A program made the translations under genes and the position numbers. DNA of 7,315 nt, taken from contig JAIEQQ010000437.1 of the NCBI GenBank assembly GCA_019747615.1, positions 1 through 7,315 on the forward strand, written 5' to 3'. The notes beneath the pieces are model-generated. The model was not told the DNA's origin and searched no databases. It saw only the letters and a program-made list of their open reading frames with translations. Below are positions 1 to 6,086 of this stretch, one piece after another (position 1 is the first letter of the stretch; the number at the start of each line of letters is the position of its first letter). Source of the stretch: Phycisphaerales bacterium. GTDB lineage: Bacteria; Planctomycetota; Phycisphaerae; Phycisphaerales; UBA1924.

Positions 1-222
1 ATCGCTGCTACGGACTACCTGGCGCTCGTGGATGTTCCGCTGTTTGCGGACGCCGCGGGGTCCGTGCCGAGCGTGACCATCGACGACCTCTACTTGCAGT
101 TGCTCACGCCTCGCGACTGGAACAACGACGGCGTGATCGACAGCGCCGACGCCCGCGACCTTGAGTCGTATCTGCGCCGAAACGAGCCCGCGGCAATGTC
201 GAAGTTTCAAGTGGTGCCGTGA
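1..222 (+). CDS. C-terminal end of a secreted-type protein with a dockerin-like calcium loop (5' partial)
   Basis: The frame is open from base 1 to the TGA at 220-222 and gives 73 residues; the true start lies outside the window. Near the C-terminus is DWNNDGVIDSAD, which fits the dockerin/EF-hand loop D-x-N-x-D-G-x-x-x-x-x-D: Asp/Asn at loop positions 1, 3 and 5, Gly at 6, Asp at 12. A helix-like stretch (ARDLESYLRR) follows, as in a dockerin half-repeat. Only one loop is visible. Classical type I dockerins carry two, so the first could lie upstream or be absent. Planctomycete extracellular proteins often end with such a motif, where it probably binds calcium or helps anchoring or packaging. 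The catalytic or structural part of the protein cannot be inferred. It converges on the FGE gene, with 28 bp between the two stop codons and no obvious hairpin there. The annotation of the tail is good; the identity of the whole protein is unknown. Confidence 0.7.
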   Translation: MAATDYLALVDVPLFADAAGSVPSVTIDDLYLQLLTPRDWNNDGVIDSADARDLESYLRRNEPAAMSKFQVVP

Positions 223-250
223 TCTCGGTTTGAATAAGGCCGACGCGCGA

Positions 251-1429
251 TCAACGGGGCTGGCTCTCGACCTCCGGCACAGCGGCTGGCGAAGTCGCGG
301 GTTTGGCGGCAGGTTTGACCTCGGTCATGGCCTCGGTCTTCTCGATGGACTTCACGCATCGGAACCCGGTGTGCCCGATCCCCGAGTCGGGCGCCGCGGC
401 CATTCTCGCACTCGGGCGGTAGCTCGCGCAGTACGAGTCGTTGCACAGGAACGAGCCGCCGCGGATCACACGCATCTCTGGCTCGCTTGGGTTCCGGGGG
501 TCCAGTGACGAGGCAGGTCCGGTCGGATTGACAACAACCGCGCCGGGCTTGAGCGCCGCCGTCCGGCGCGCGTATTCATCGGCCCGGTAGAGGTCGCTGC
601 AGAGTTCCCACACGTTCCCCGCCATGTCGTAGAGGCCGTAGCCGTTCGGCGGGAAACTCTTGACGGGCGCAAGCCCGGCGAAGCCGTCCTCCTTCGTGTT
701 CTCGGCGGGGAACTTCCCCTGCCAGATATTGCAACGCTTGCCGGTCACGGGCTCGTCGCCCCAGACGTTGACCTTGCGGTCCAATCCGCCGCGCGCGGCG
801 AACTCCCACTCGGCCTCCGTCGGAAGCCGCTTGCCCGCCCAGCGGCAATATGCCTGCGCGTCGGGCAGAGCGACATGGACGACCGGGAGACTGTCGCGTC
901 CCTCGATGTTGCTGCCCGGTCCCTCGGGGTGTCGCCAGCTCGCGCCGCTCGTCCACGTCCACCAGCGCGAATACTCGCGCAGGTCCACGCCTCGCGCCGG
1001 CGGCGTGAAGACGATGGCCCCGGGACGCAGCTTCTCTTCGGGGGGCCGAGGCGTTCCGGGTGGGACTTGCGTCTTCAGCACTTCCCAGTCAACGGGCCTC
1101 TCGGCGACCGTCTTGTACCCCGTCGCCTCCACGAAGGCGCGAAACTGGGCGTTGGTCACCTCCGTCTGATCCATCCAGAAGGCTTCGACCCGGACGCGGT
1201 GTACCGGCGACTCATCGGATCGTGCCAGCCGATCCACGCCGCCCATGCTGAACTCGCCGCCCGGGATGAGCACCATCCCCGCAGGCGGGTCGCCTGCTGG
1301 TTGAACTCGCGCCGGCTCGGCATTCGGCGGCGGCGAAGGTGCCGCACCCCTTGTGGTGCCGGGCAGCGCCGTCACCGTGACGGCCAGCGCGAGGCATCGG
1401 GCCCACCACCATACTCGCGCGGACTTCAT
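251..1429 (-). CDS. Exported formylglycine-generating enzyme (SUMF1/FGE-sulfatase family)
   Basis: The protein has 392 residues. FGE oxidises a cysteine in the CxPxR motif of sulfatases to the catalytic formylglycine. Residues 1-30 look like a Sec signal peptide (basic MKSAR, hydrophobic WWWARCLALAVTVTAL), so it would act outside the cytoplasm. The FGE domain spans about 50-360 and is nearly co-linear with human SUMF1 as I recall it: MDQTEVTNAQF (86-96), GASWRHPEGP (162-171), AGKRLPTEAEWEFAARGG (198-215), NIWQGKFP (234-241), FPPNGYGLYDMAGNVWEL (259-276) and RVIRGGSFLCNDSYC (320-334). C329 and C334 have the spacing of the human catalytic pair C336/C341 (CxxxxC), so this is probably an active oxidase and not merely an FGE-fold protein. 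A Pro/Ala/Lys-rich tail (about 364-392) extends beyond the fold. The ATG has an AGGAG six bases upstream. The gene starts 50 bp after the VWA stop and is probably last in the operon. No sulfatase or CxPxR substrate is visible in the window. Confidence 0.93.
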   Translation of the reverse strand: MKSARVWWWARCLALAVTVTALPGTTRGAAPSPPPNAEPARVQPAGDPPAGMVLIPGGEFSMGGVDRLARSDESPVHRVRVEAFWMDQTEVTNAQFRAFVEATGYKTVAERPVDWEVLKTQVPPGTPRPPEEKLRPGAIVFTPPARGVDLREYSRWWTWTSGASWRHPEGPGSNIEGRDSLPVVHVALPDAQAYCRWAGKRLPTEAEWEFAARGGLDRKVNVWGDEPVTGKRCNIWQGKFPAENTKEDGFAGLAPVKSFPPNGYGLYDMAGNVWELCSDLYRADEYARRTAALKPGAVVVNPTGPASSLDPRNPSEPEMRVIRGGSFLCNDSYCASYRPSARMAAAPDSGIGHTGFRCVKSIEKTEAMTEVKPAAKPATSPAAVPEVESQPR

Positions 1430-1435
1430 TCACGT

Positions 1436-1440
1436 CTCCT
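1436..1440 (-). promoter_or_regulatory. Ribosome binding site of the FGE gene
   Basis: AGGAG lies on the minus strand, six bases before the ATG at 1429-1427. It fixes the start and argues for independent translation initiation after the 50-bp gap from the VWA gene. Confidence 0.75.
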
Positions 1441-1479
1441 AAATCGCACACTCGGCAGAAAGGTCAGGCCGGCGACTGG

Positions 1480-3351
1480 TCATCCGATGATCTTCCGCCG
1501 GTGCGAAACGTAATCCCACAGCACGTAGCGATCAACGTCGTTGCCCGCCGTGAAGAAGACGCGCCCGCCGGTTTGCTCGGCGATGGTGCGGGCGAAGGCG
1601 ACGTCTTCGCTGGTCTGGGCCCAGTTGGGGAGCAGGAAGATGTTGATGGTGATGCCGTCGCGCTTGCACGCCAGGGCCTCGCGCAGCGTGGCCTGCTCGG
1701 TGCGCGGGTCCGGCGGGTAGAGCATGAAGAGTTCGGAGCCTTCGAAGTGGGCGGTGGGCAGGCCGTCGGTGAGGAGGATGACCTGCTTGTTGGGGGTGTC
1801 CTGTCCGCTGAGCATCTGACGCGCGAGGCGCAGGGCATGCTGGATGTTCGTGAAATGCGGCGGGAGCTGCGATTCGGAGATCTTCGGATCGCTCATGTCC
1901 GCCTTCAGGCGCACGACCGAGTTGCGGATCGTCACCGGCTTGGGCATCAGCTCGATGATCTCGCTGCTGCGCCGGATCTTCGCGAGCGTGTACATCTCGA
2001 TGAACGAGAGAAAATCGCCGGGGTACTCGCGCCGAATGAGGCCGTCGAGTGCGAGCGCCATGCGCTTGCAGTTGAGGTATTGGCCGTCGTTGCGCATCGA
2101 GCCGGACATGTCCAGCAGGACCGCGGTGGCGCACTTGGGGTTGTTGCGCGTGCGGTGGATCTCCATGTCCACCGGGAGCATGCGCATCTTGACGCGGGGC
2201 GCCGCGGCTTCTCCCGCTCCGCCGGATGATGAATCGCTGAAGGCGTTCACGCCGTCGCCAGAATTCGGGCTCGCTGAACCGATGTCGCGCCCGTGTTCTA
2301 CGCCGCGCTCGCGGAGCAGCGCGTTGACAAAGCTCTGCGGAGCATCCAGATTCGCCAGCGAATCACCAAACTCAAACGGCTTGGTGCTCGCAAGCTCCAC
2401 GGCGCCGTCACTGCTGACCGGTCCCTCGTGCCGCCCGCTGCGGGCCGCGTCCAGTGACGAGAAGATCTCCTGCAGTAACTTGCCCTGGAACACGCGATAC
2501 GCCTTCGGTGTCAGGCGGTACCCGTCGGCGTCCTTCTCCAGCCCCTGATCCTCGGCGATCTGATTCAGGTACTCCTCGATCTGCTTGGCAAAGTCGCGCA
2601 TCTGCTGCACGTCCTGCTCCTGCGCGAAGCGAGAGAGCTCTTCCATGTCGATGATCGCCGGCTTGGCGTTCTTCAGCGCTTCGCGAAGCTGCTCCAGCAG
2701 CTTGTCGATCGCTTCAAGCTCCTCTTTCAGCTCAAGCGCCTTGCGTGTGTCCGTTGCTTCGTTGCCCGTGAAGGCGTATTTCGAGTCCAGTTCCTCGATC
2801 TGGTACTTCTCGCCGATGCGGTGCATCACGCCCAGCAGCGCGTCGCCGATCGGGCTCTTCTCGCCGCCGCTGGAATACCAGAGATCTTCGAGCTCCGCGA
2901 TCTGCTCCTCTTTCACCGCGCGCTCGAACGCCTCGCGCATCGCCTTCGGCGGCGTGATCTCCTTCGCCGCGGCCCGCACGCGCCGCTCGCTCTCGCGCAG
3001 CGCGGACTTCACTTCGTACGTCTCCAGAATCTTCCGCTTGCGTTCCTCCAGCATCGCGATCAGCGACTCCAGCGACGGCCCCATGCCCGCGATCTGCGAG
3101 ATGTCCAGCTTCACCGCGTTCGCCAGTTCCTCCGGCGTGAAGCGGCGCATCGAGCCGTGCCGCATCATGTGCTCCATCCCCATCGACGCCAGATCCGGCG
3201 GCGGGGCCGTCGGCGATGGGAAGTCCTTCGGGTCGTAGCGCTGGTAGGTGTGGACGATCCCGCCCAGCGGGCGGGGCGCGGCGCGATCCGATGAACCCGA
3301 GGCACCGGACGTGCGTCCGCTGTCTCGATCTTTTCCTGCATCGTTCGTCAT
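1480..3351 (-). CDS. VWA-domain protein with complete MIDAS, partner of the AAA+ ATPase
   Basis: The protein has 623 residues from the ATG at 3351. Two in-frame TTG codons lie just upstream (3357, 3354), but the AGGAG at 3362-3358 is correctly placed only for the ATG. Layout: polar low-complexity N-terminus (1-30); a long charged helical region with coiled-coil character (about 95-300, rich in E/K/R/L); a Gly/Ser-rich linker (about 355-385); and a C-terminal von Willebrand A domain (about 405-615). The metal-ion-dependent adhesion site is complete: DMSGS (D414, S416, S418), T501 in HFTNIQ, and D529 in LLTDGLP. No signal peptide or membrane segment is seen, so it is cytoplasmic. By family knowledge, such proteins pair with MoxR/Mg-chelatase-like ATPases and act in protein remodelling or metal insertion; the mycobacterial Rv0958/Rv0959 pair is similar from memory. 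The actual client is unknown. Here the ATPase gene is separated from it by a toxin-antitoxin cassette, and the toxin stop lies 16 bp upstream of this start. Confidence 0.9.
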   Translation of the reverse strand: MTNDAGKDRDSGRTSGASGSSDRAAPRPLGGIVHTYQRYDPKDFPSPTAPPPDLASMGMEHMMRHGSMRRFTPEELANAVKLDISQIAGMGPSLESLIAMLEERKRKILETYEVKSALRESERRVRAAAKEITPPKAMREAFERAVKEEQIAELEDLWYSSGGEKSPIGDALLGVMHRIGEKYQIEELDSKYAFTGNEATDTRKALELKEELEAIDKLLEQLREALKNAKPAIIDMEELSRFAQEQDVQQMRDFAKQIEEYLNQIAEDQGLEKDADGYRLTPKAYRVFQGKLLQEIFSSLDAARSGRHEGPVSSDGAVELASTKPFEFGDSLANLDAPQSFVNALLRERGVEHGRDIGSASPNSGDGVNAFSDSSSGGAGEAAAPRVKMRMLPVDMEIHRTRNNPKCATAVLLDMSGSMRNDGQYLNCKRMALALDGLIRREYPGDFLSFIEMYTLAKIRRSSEIIELMPKPVTIRNSVVRLKADMSDPKISESQLPPHFTNIQHALRLARQMLSGQDTPNKQVILLTDGLPTAHFEGSELFMLYPPDPRTEQATLREALACKRDGITINIFLLPNWAQTSEDVAFARTIAEQTGGRVFFTAGNDVDRYVLWDYVSHRRKIIG

Positions 3352-3357
3352 CAACAA

Positions 3358-3362
3358 CTCCT
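3358..3362 (-). promoter_or_regulatory. Ribosome binding site deciding the VWA start
   Basis: AGGAG on the minus strand is followed by TTGTTG and then ATG. Spacing is six bases to the ATG but zero or three to the two TTG codons, so the ATG at 3351 is the preferred start. The site lies between the toxin stop (3370-3368) and the VWA start. Confidence 0.75.
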
Positions 3363-3367
3363 GCGGA

Positions 3368-3763
3368 CTAGCGACCGATTCGAACGCGAAGCCACTCCGT
3401 CAACGCTTCCTTTGACATCTCGCCCGCCGCCACGGCGATCGTGATGTCGGCCGCCTCGCTTTGCTCGGGCAGTTGCGTCACACCGTTCGCACTCAGAAAC
3501 GTCAGCGCGGCACCAAGCGCAATCCGTTTGTTTCCATCAAGAAACGCGTGGTTCTTGGCGAGGTGATACAAGTACGCGGCGCCCATGGCCGCGAGATCAG
3601 GATGGAGATACTCGCCGCCGAACTGCTGGCGCGGCATCATCACCGCGGACGTGAGCAGCCCGTGATCGCGAACACCCGGCAAGCCGCCGTAGCGCTCGAT
3701 GAGAAACGCTTGAAGGTCCAAGACCTCCTCGACGGAAACAAATGAGATCGAGTCTTTGTCCAT
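3368..3763 (-). CDS. doc: Doc (death-on-curing) family toxin, Fic fold
   Basis: The protein has 131 residues, near the usual length of about 125. Doc toxins are Fic-fold enzymes that phosphorylate elongation factor Tu and stop translation. The signature HAFLDGNKR (H72 to R80) matches the Doc variant HxFx(D/N)xNKR. H72, F74, D76, N78, K79 and R80 are all present, including the Lys that separates Doc from the AMP-transferring Fic motif HPFxxGNGR. The preceding block GGLPGVRDHGLLTSAV (26-41) and QQFGGEYL (46-53) are also typical of the family. The protein looks intact and probably active. It lies 43 bp downstream of the antitoxin gene, without the overlap common in TA pairs, and 16 bp upstream of the VWA start. 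Its own ribosome-binding site is weak (only a G-rich GGGGTG about 10-15 bases upstream), which would keep toxin synthesis below antitoxin synthesis. EF-Tu as target is family knowledge and was not tested here. Confidence 0.92.
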   Translation of the reverse strand: MDKDSISFVSVEEVLDLQAFLIERYGGLPGVRDHGLLTSAVMMPRQQFGGEYLHPDLAAMGAAYLYHLAKNHAFLDGNKRIALGAALTFLSANGVTQLPEQSEAADITIAVAAGEMSKEALTEWLRVRIGR

Positions 3764-3806
3764 TGCGCAACACCCCGCGTGATCCTGATGACGTCCGCCG
3801 GTCGCA

Positions 3807-4034
3807 CTACTTTGCCAGTCGCTTCATCGCGTCGTCATAGGACGCGGTGATCAGGCCCTTGGCCTTGGCCATCGCGTCGCGTCCCACGCCGTCGTTCGAC
3901 GGGGTAATCGTCAACGACGTCCCATGCACCGTCAACGTCAATGGCGTCTCAGGAGTGATCCCCATCGCGTCCATCAAGGCCTTGTCGATCACCAGCGCGT
4001 GCGAGTTGCCGTACTTCTGAAGTGTCTTGGTCAT
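3807..4034 (-). CDS. AbrB/MazE/SpoVT-type antitoxin and likely autorepressor
   Basis: The protein has 75 residues. The N-terminal half (about 1-46) fits the AbrB/MazE swapped-hairpin fold: MTKTLQKYGNSHALVIDKAL, then MGITPETPLTLTVHGTSLTITP. The K-x-GNS-x-A-x-x-I-x-K-x-L pattern is characteristic. Such proteins bind palindromic DNA as dimers. The C-terminal part (about 47-75, GRDAMAKAKGLITASYDDAMKRLAK) is charged and probably helical, as expected for a segment that covers the toxin. I find no (S/T)xxxE(G/N) Fic-inhibition motif in it, so any inhibition would differ from the class that uses that motif. The ATG has AAAGGAG six bases upstream, a much stronger site than the toxin's. It is first in the cassette, directly behind two perfect palindromes that are probably its operators. 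The function follows from fold plus context; partnership with the Doc toxin is inferred from adjacency. Confidence 0.87.
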   Translation of the reverse strand: MTKTLQKYGNSHALVIDKALMDAMGITPETPLTLTVHGTSLTITPSNDGVGRDAMAKAKGLITASYDDAMKRLAK

Positions 4035-4040
4035 GGAAGA

Positions 4041-4047
4041 CTCCTTT
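4041..4047 (-). promoter_or_regulatory. Ribosome binding site of the antitoxin gene
   Basis: AAAGGAG on the minus strand lies six bases before the ATG. It is close to the ideal Shine-Dalgarno sequence and is the strongest in the operon, consistent with high antitoxin output. Confidence 0.75.
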
Positions 4048-4050
4048 GGT

Positions 4051-4065
4051 TAGTACATCGTACTA
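4051..4065. promoter_or_regulatory. Operator palindrome 1 (proximal) of the toxin-antitoxin cassette
   Basis: TAGTAC-ATC-GTACTA is a perfect inverted repeat with 6-bp arms and a 3-bp spacer. It begins just upstream of the antitoxin Shine-Dalgarno sequence. It shares the form TWGTAC-N3-GTACWA with a second palindrome centred 20 bp away. Its position fits repression by the antitoxin or the toxin-antitoxin complex. Which protein binds is an inference. Confidence 0.75.
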
Positions 4066-4069
4066 TCTG

Positions 4070-4075
4070 ATTGTA
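4070..4075 (-). promoter_or_regulatory. Candidate -10 element of the toxin-antitoxin promoter
   Basis: TACAAT on the minus strand matches TATAAT at 5 of 6 positions and lies inside one arm of the distal palindrome, so a bound repressor would cover it. No good -35 box is seen 16-18 bp upstream. An alternative pair is TTGTAC (4085-4080) and TACGAT (4062-4057) with a 17-bp spacer, but its predicted transcription start would almost touch the ribosome-binding site. The choice is tentative. Confidence 0.35.
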
Positions 4076-4085
4076 CGCTGTACAA
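4071..4085. promoter_or_regulatory. Operator palindrome 2 (distal) of the toxin-antitoxin cassette
   Basis: TTGTAC-GCT-GTACAA is a perfect inverted repeat with 6-bp arms and a 3-bp spacer. Its centre is 20 bp, about two helical turns, from palindrome 1, so dimers on both sites would lie on the same DNA face. This suits cooperative binding or bridging by a toxin-antitoxin complex. Confidence 0.75.
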
Positions 4086-4140
4086 CTAAAACAGGTTCCA
4101 GCTCGAGGCTCTATCCAAGCGACCTACGAACAAAGACCGC

Positions 4141-4182
4141 TGATTCCTGCTTGCTGACCCCTGAAGGCTGACAACTGAAAGC
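4141..4182. repeat. Six tandem degenerate heptads, TGA-N4
   Basis: On the plus strand the heptads start at 4141, 4148, 4155, 4162, 4169 and 4176. Five begin with TGA and the second begins with TGC. The fourth to seventh bases vary (TTCC, TTGC, CCCC, AGGC, CAAC, AAGC), with C at the seventh base in all six. Since 7 is not a multiple of 3, the TGAs put stop codons in all three plus-strand frames. The run ends 6 bp before the ATPase stop codon and separates that gene from the toxin-antitoxin control region. It resembles short heptanucleotide repeats known between genes in some bacteria. Its function is unknown. Confidence 0.6.
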
Positions 4183-4188
4183 TCCCGC

Positions 4189-5655
4189 TCACGTCTCAAA
4201 CATCACCCGCCCGTTCCGCACCGACCGGCTGATCTTGTCGCTGGACCACAGCCCGGCCAGCACAAACTCCACGCAGCTCGCCCTGACCGCCTCGTCCGCC
4301 GCGGCGTTCATCTCGAACGCCTTGGCCCAGATCGGCGGCACCCGCTTCACCCGCTCGGCATAGTGCGAGCTGGGCAGCATGTCCCCCACTTCGATCTTCA
4401 CGCCCTTGGCAAAGATCTCCGAGATCTCGCCCAGGCCGTGTTCGTCCACATATTCCTTGAAGACGTCGCGGATCGCCTCGGCGAAGATCGCCTCCAGCGC
4501 CTGCTTCTCTGTGAGCTGGTGGCTGCTCATGAGGTCCAGCTCCACCTTTCCCACCGCCGATGTCTGGTAGTGCGCCAGATCGCTGATGCGCGCCACGCTC
4601 GGTCGCTCGTTGAGTCGGATGCCGCGCTGGCGGGCGCTGGCGACCATGGTGCGGAAGTTGGCGATGCTGAAGCGCGCCGATACGCCCGACGCGTGATCGA
4701 CGTACTTGCTCTTGCGTGCCACCACCGACATCTGCTCCACGATCTCCTTCATAAACCGCGGCACGATCACCGGGTACGCCCCGCCGAGCCCGCCGCCGTT
4801 GCTGGTCGCCGCGCTGTCCTTGCTGTCGGGCGTGGAACCGACCGCCTCGCGCTCGGTGATCTCGATCCCCGCGTCGCGGCTCAGCGGATAGTGCGTCTGA
4901 ATCGTCGAGCCGATGCGGTCCTTGAGCTGCGGGATGACCTTCCCCGATCGGTTGTACGTCGCAGGGTTTGCCGAGAAGAGCACCGCGACATCAAGATCAA
5001 ACCGCACCGGATAGCCGCGGATCTGCACGTCGCGCTCTTCGAGGATGTTGAAGAGACCGACCTGCACGCTGTCGTCAAGGTCTGGCAGTTCGTTCATCGC
5101 GAAGATGCCGCGGTGCATTCGCGGGATCAGCCCGAAGTGCAGCGAGTCCTCAGCGGACATGCTCACGCCCATCGCGAGCTTTGACGGATCGATCTCGCCG
5201 ATGATGTCGGCAAACTTCGTCCCCGGCGCCAGCCGCTCGGCATAGCGATCGTCGCGCGACCACCACTTGATCGGGACGCTCTTCGGCGGCGTGCCGGCGA
5301 CGAGCGCCTTGCCCGCAGACGTGATCGGCTTCAGCGGGTCCTCGTGGACCGGCGAGCCGGGGATATCCAGATATGGCGTCCACTCATCCAAAAACCGCGG
5401 AAGCAACCGCATCAGCTTGCTCTTGCCCTGGCCCTTCTCACCCAGGAACAGGATGTCATGGCCCGCGAGGATCGCGTTGATCAGCTCCGGAAGCACCGTG
5501 TTCTCGTAGCCGGTGATGCCCGGGAAGAGTTCATCGACCCCCGCGGCTCGCGCCAGCGCCGTCGTGAGGTTCTCTCGCATCTCGGCCTTGACCGAACGTG
5601 ACGTCCAGCCGGACGCCACCAACTCCGCCAGATTTGAAGCTCGCGTATCACTCAT
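4189..5655 (-). CDS. MoxR/Mg-chelatase-like AAA+ ATPase
   Basis: The protein has 488 residues from the ATG at 5655 ([12 protein letters not shown]). An AAGGA lies ten bases upstream of that ATG. The frame stays open for 216 more bases to an ATG at 5871, but that extension has no family-like sequence. The AAA+ core spans about 45-340: Walker A GEKGQGKS (72-79, K78); Walker-B-like GIFAMNEL (183-190), with Asn188-Glu189 in place of the usual Asp-Glu; sensor 1 around N230 (FSANP); a probable arginine finger at R247 (LKDRIG); and a sensor-2-like R328 (GVSARFS). The block [28 protein letters not shown] is typical of the branch annotated as magnesium chelatase ChlI-like in actinobacteria and planctomycetes, which pairs with VWA proteins. 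It is cytoplasmic, with no signal or membrane segment. A Ser/Gly-rich insert (about 274-293) follows the core strands. It is the first gene of the minus-strand block. It probably powers remodelling together with the VWA protein; the substrate is unknown. Confidence 0.9.
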   Translation of the reverse strand: MSDTRASNLAELVASGWTSRSVKAEMRENLTTALARAAGVDELFPGITGYENTVLPELINAILAGHDILFLGEKGQGKSKLMRLLPRFLDEWTPYLDIPGSPVHEDPLKPITSAGKALVAGTPPKSVPIKWWSRDDRYAERLAPGTKFADIIGEIDPSKLAMGVSMSAEDSLHFGLIPRMHRGIFAMNELPDLDDSVQVGLFNILEERDVQIRGYPVRFDLDVAVLFSANPATYNRSGKVIPQLKDRIGSTIQTHYPLSRDAGIEITEREAVGSTPDSKDSAATSNGGGLGGAYPVIVPRFMKEIVEQMSVVARKSKYVDHASGVSARFSIANFRTMVASARQRGIRLNERPSVARISDLAHYQTSAVGKVELDLMSSHQLTEKQALEAIFAEAIRDVFKEYVDEHGLGEISEIFAKGVKIEVGDMLPSSHYAERVKRVPPIWAKAFEMNAAADEAVRASCVEFVLAGLWSSDKISRSVRNGRVMFET

Positions 5656-6086
5656 TCGCAGCAGATCCTTGTTGAAGCAACGTGTCCACCCTGCCATCAC
5701 CCGTTCGTAGGCCGTGGCTGGCAAGACTCCGATTCCGGCACCGCGGCGCTCAGATGCCTGCAATCGTGCCAATCTCTGACACCGCCGCGATTCGCAGGTT
5801 ACGATTCTCGCCAAGAGGCCGCGCGGTTCGATGATCCCACTGCAACTGCGCGTTCCAAAGGCGAGCCTCACTCACCCGTTCTGGGCAATTCCACTGATTC
5901 TCTGTGAACTCTTCGCAACCAACCGGTTCCTCGCCGGAACACACTTCAGGCATCGCTCTGGTTCCAAGTCATCGCTGCGCGCTCGCTTCGGGGTATGCCG
6001 CCCCCGTTGAGCGGCGATTCTGGCCCCCTTCCGCATCCGCCCGGCCCTAGCGCCCGGCATGCACGCTCACCTTTGAAAGGTCCACC
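5656..6086. other. Divergent intergenic region between the ATPase and M16 peptidase genes
   Basis: These 431 bp must hold the promoters of both the ATPase block (leftward) and the peptidase gene (rightward), but I find no convincing -35/-10 pair for either. Minor structures are the palindrome AACCGGTT (5921-5928), a 5-bp inverted repeat GTTCC/GGAAC with a 5-bp loop (5926-5940), and a direct repeat CGCCCGGC (6039-6046 and 6051-6058). Small minus-strand open frames here (5750-5953, 5872-6060) have no recognisable sequence and no good ribosome-binding site, so they are not called. Confidence 0.6.
6075..6080 (+). promoter_or_regulatory. Ribosome binding site of the M16 peptidase gene
   Basis: GAAAGG lies six bases before the ATG at 6087 and supports that start, which also yields an intact signal peptide. 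Confidence 0.65.

Noticed and set aside
223..250. Bidirectional terminator between the converging dockerin-tail and FGE genes
   Set aside because: The 28 bp contain no stem-loop with a T-run on either strand.
1501..2229. Long plus-strand open frame antisense to the VWA gene (242 codons)
   Set aside because: It is a composition shadow. The minus-strand frame carries a complete VWA domain, while this translation is His/Arg/Val-rich without any recognisable motif.
3352..4188. Direct repeats marking the ends of an inserted element around the TA cassette
   Set aside because: Only a short ACAACT occurs near both ends (about 3354-3359 and 4171-4176), which is too short to distinguish from chance. 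No terminal inverted repeats, integrase or transposase are present.
4363..5184. Plus-strand open frame of 273 codons antisense to the ATPase gene
   Set aside because: It is a shadow of the ATPase frame, which has Walker A and the other AAA+ motifs. The antisense product is low-complexity His/Arg/Leu-rich.
5759..5771. Sigma-54-like sequence TGGCACGATTGCA on the minus strand upstream of the ATPase
   Set aside because: The GG and GC dinucleotides are only 9 bp apart instead of the 12 bp needed for a -24/-12 promoter.
5656..5871. N-terminal extension of the ATPase by 72 residues to an ATG at 5871
   Set aside because: The extension is Arg/Cys-rich with no family-like pattern, and no Shine-Dalgarno sequence suits it. 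The ATG at 5655 begins a plausible N-terminus and has AAGGA ten bases upstream. Open frames of this length are common by chance at high GC.
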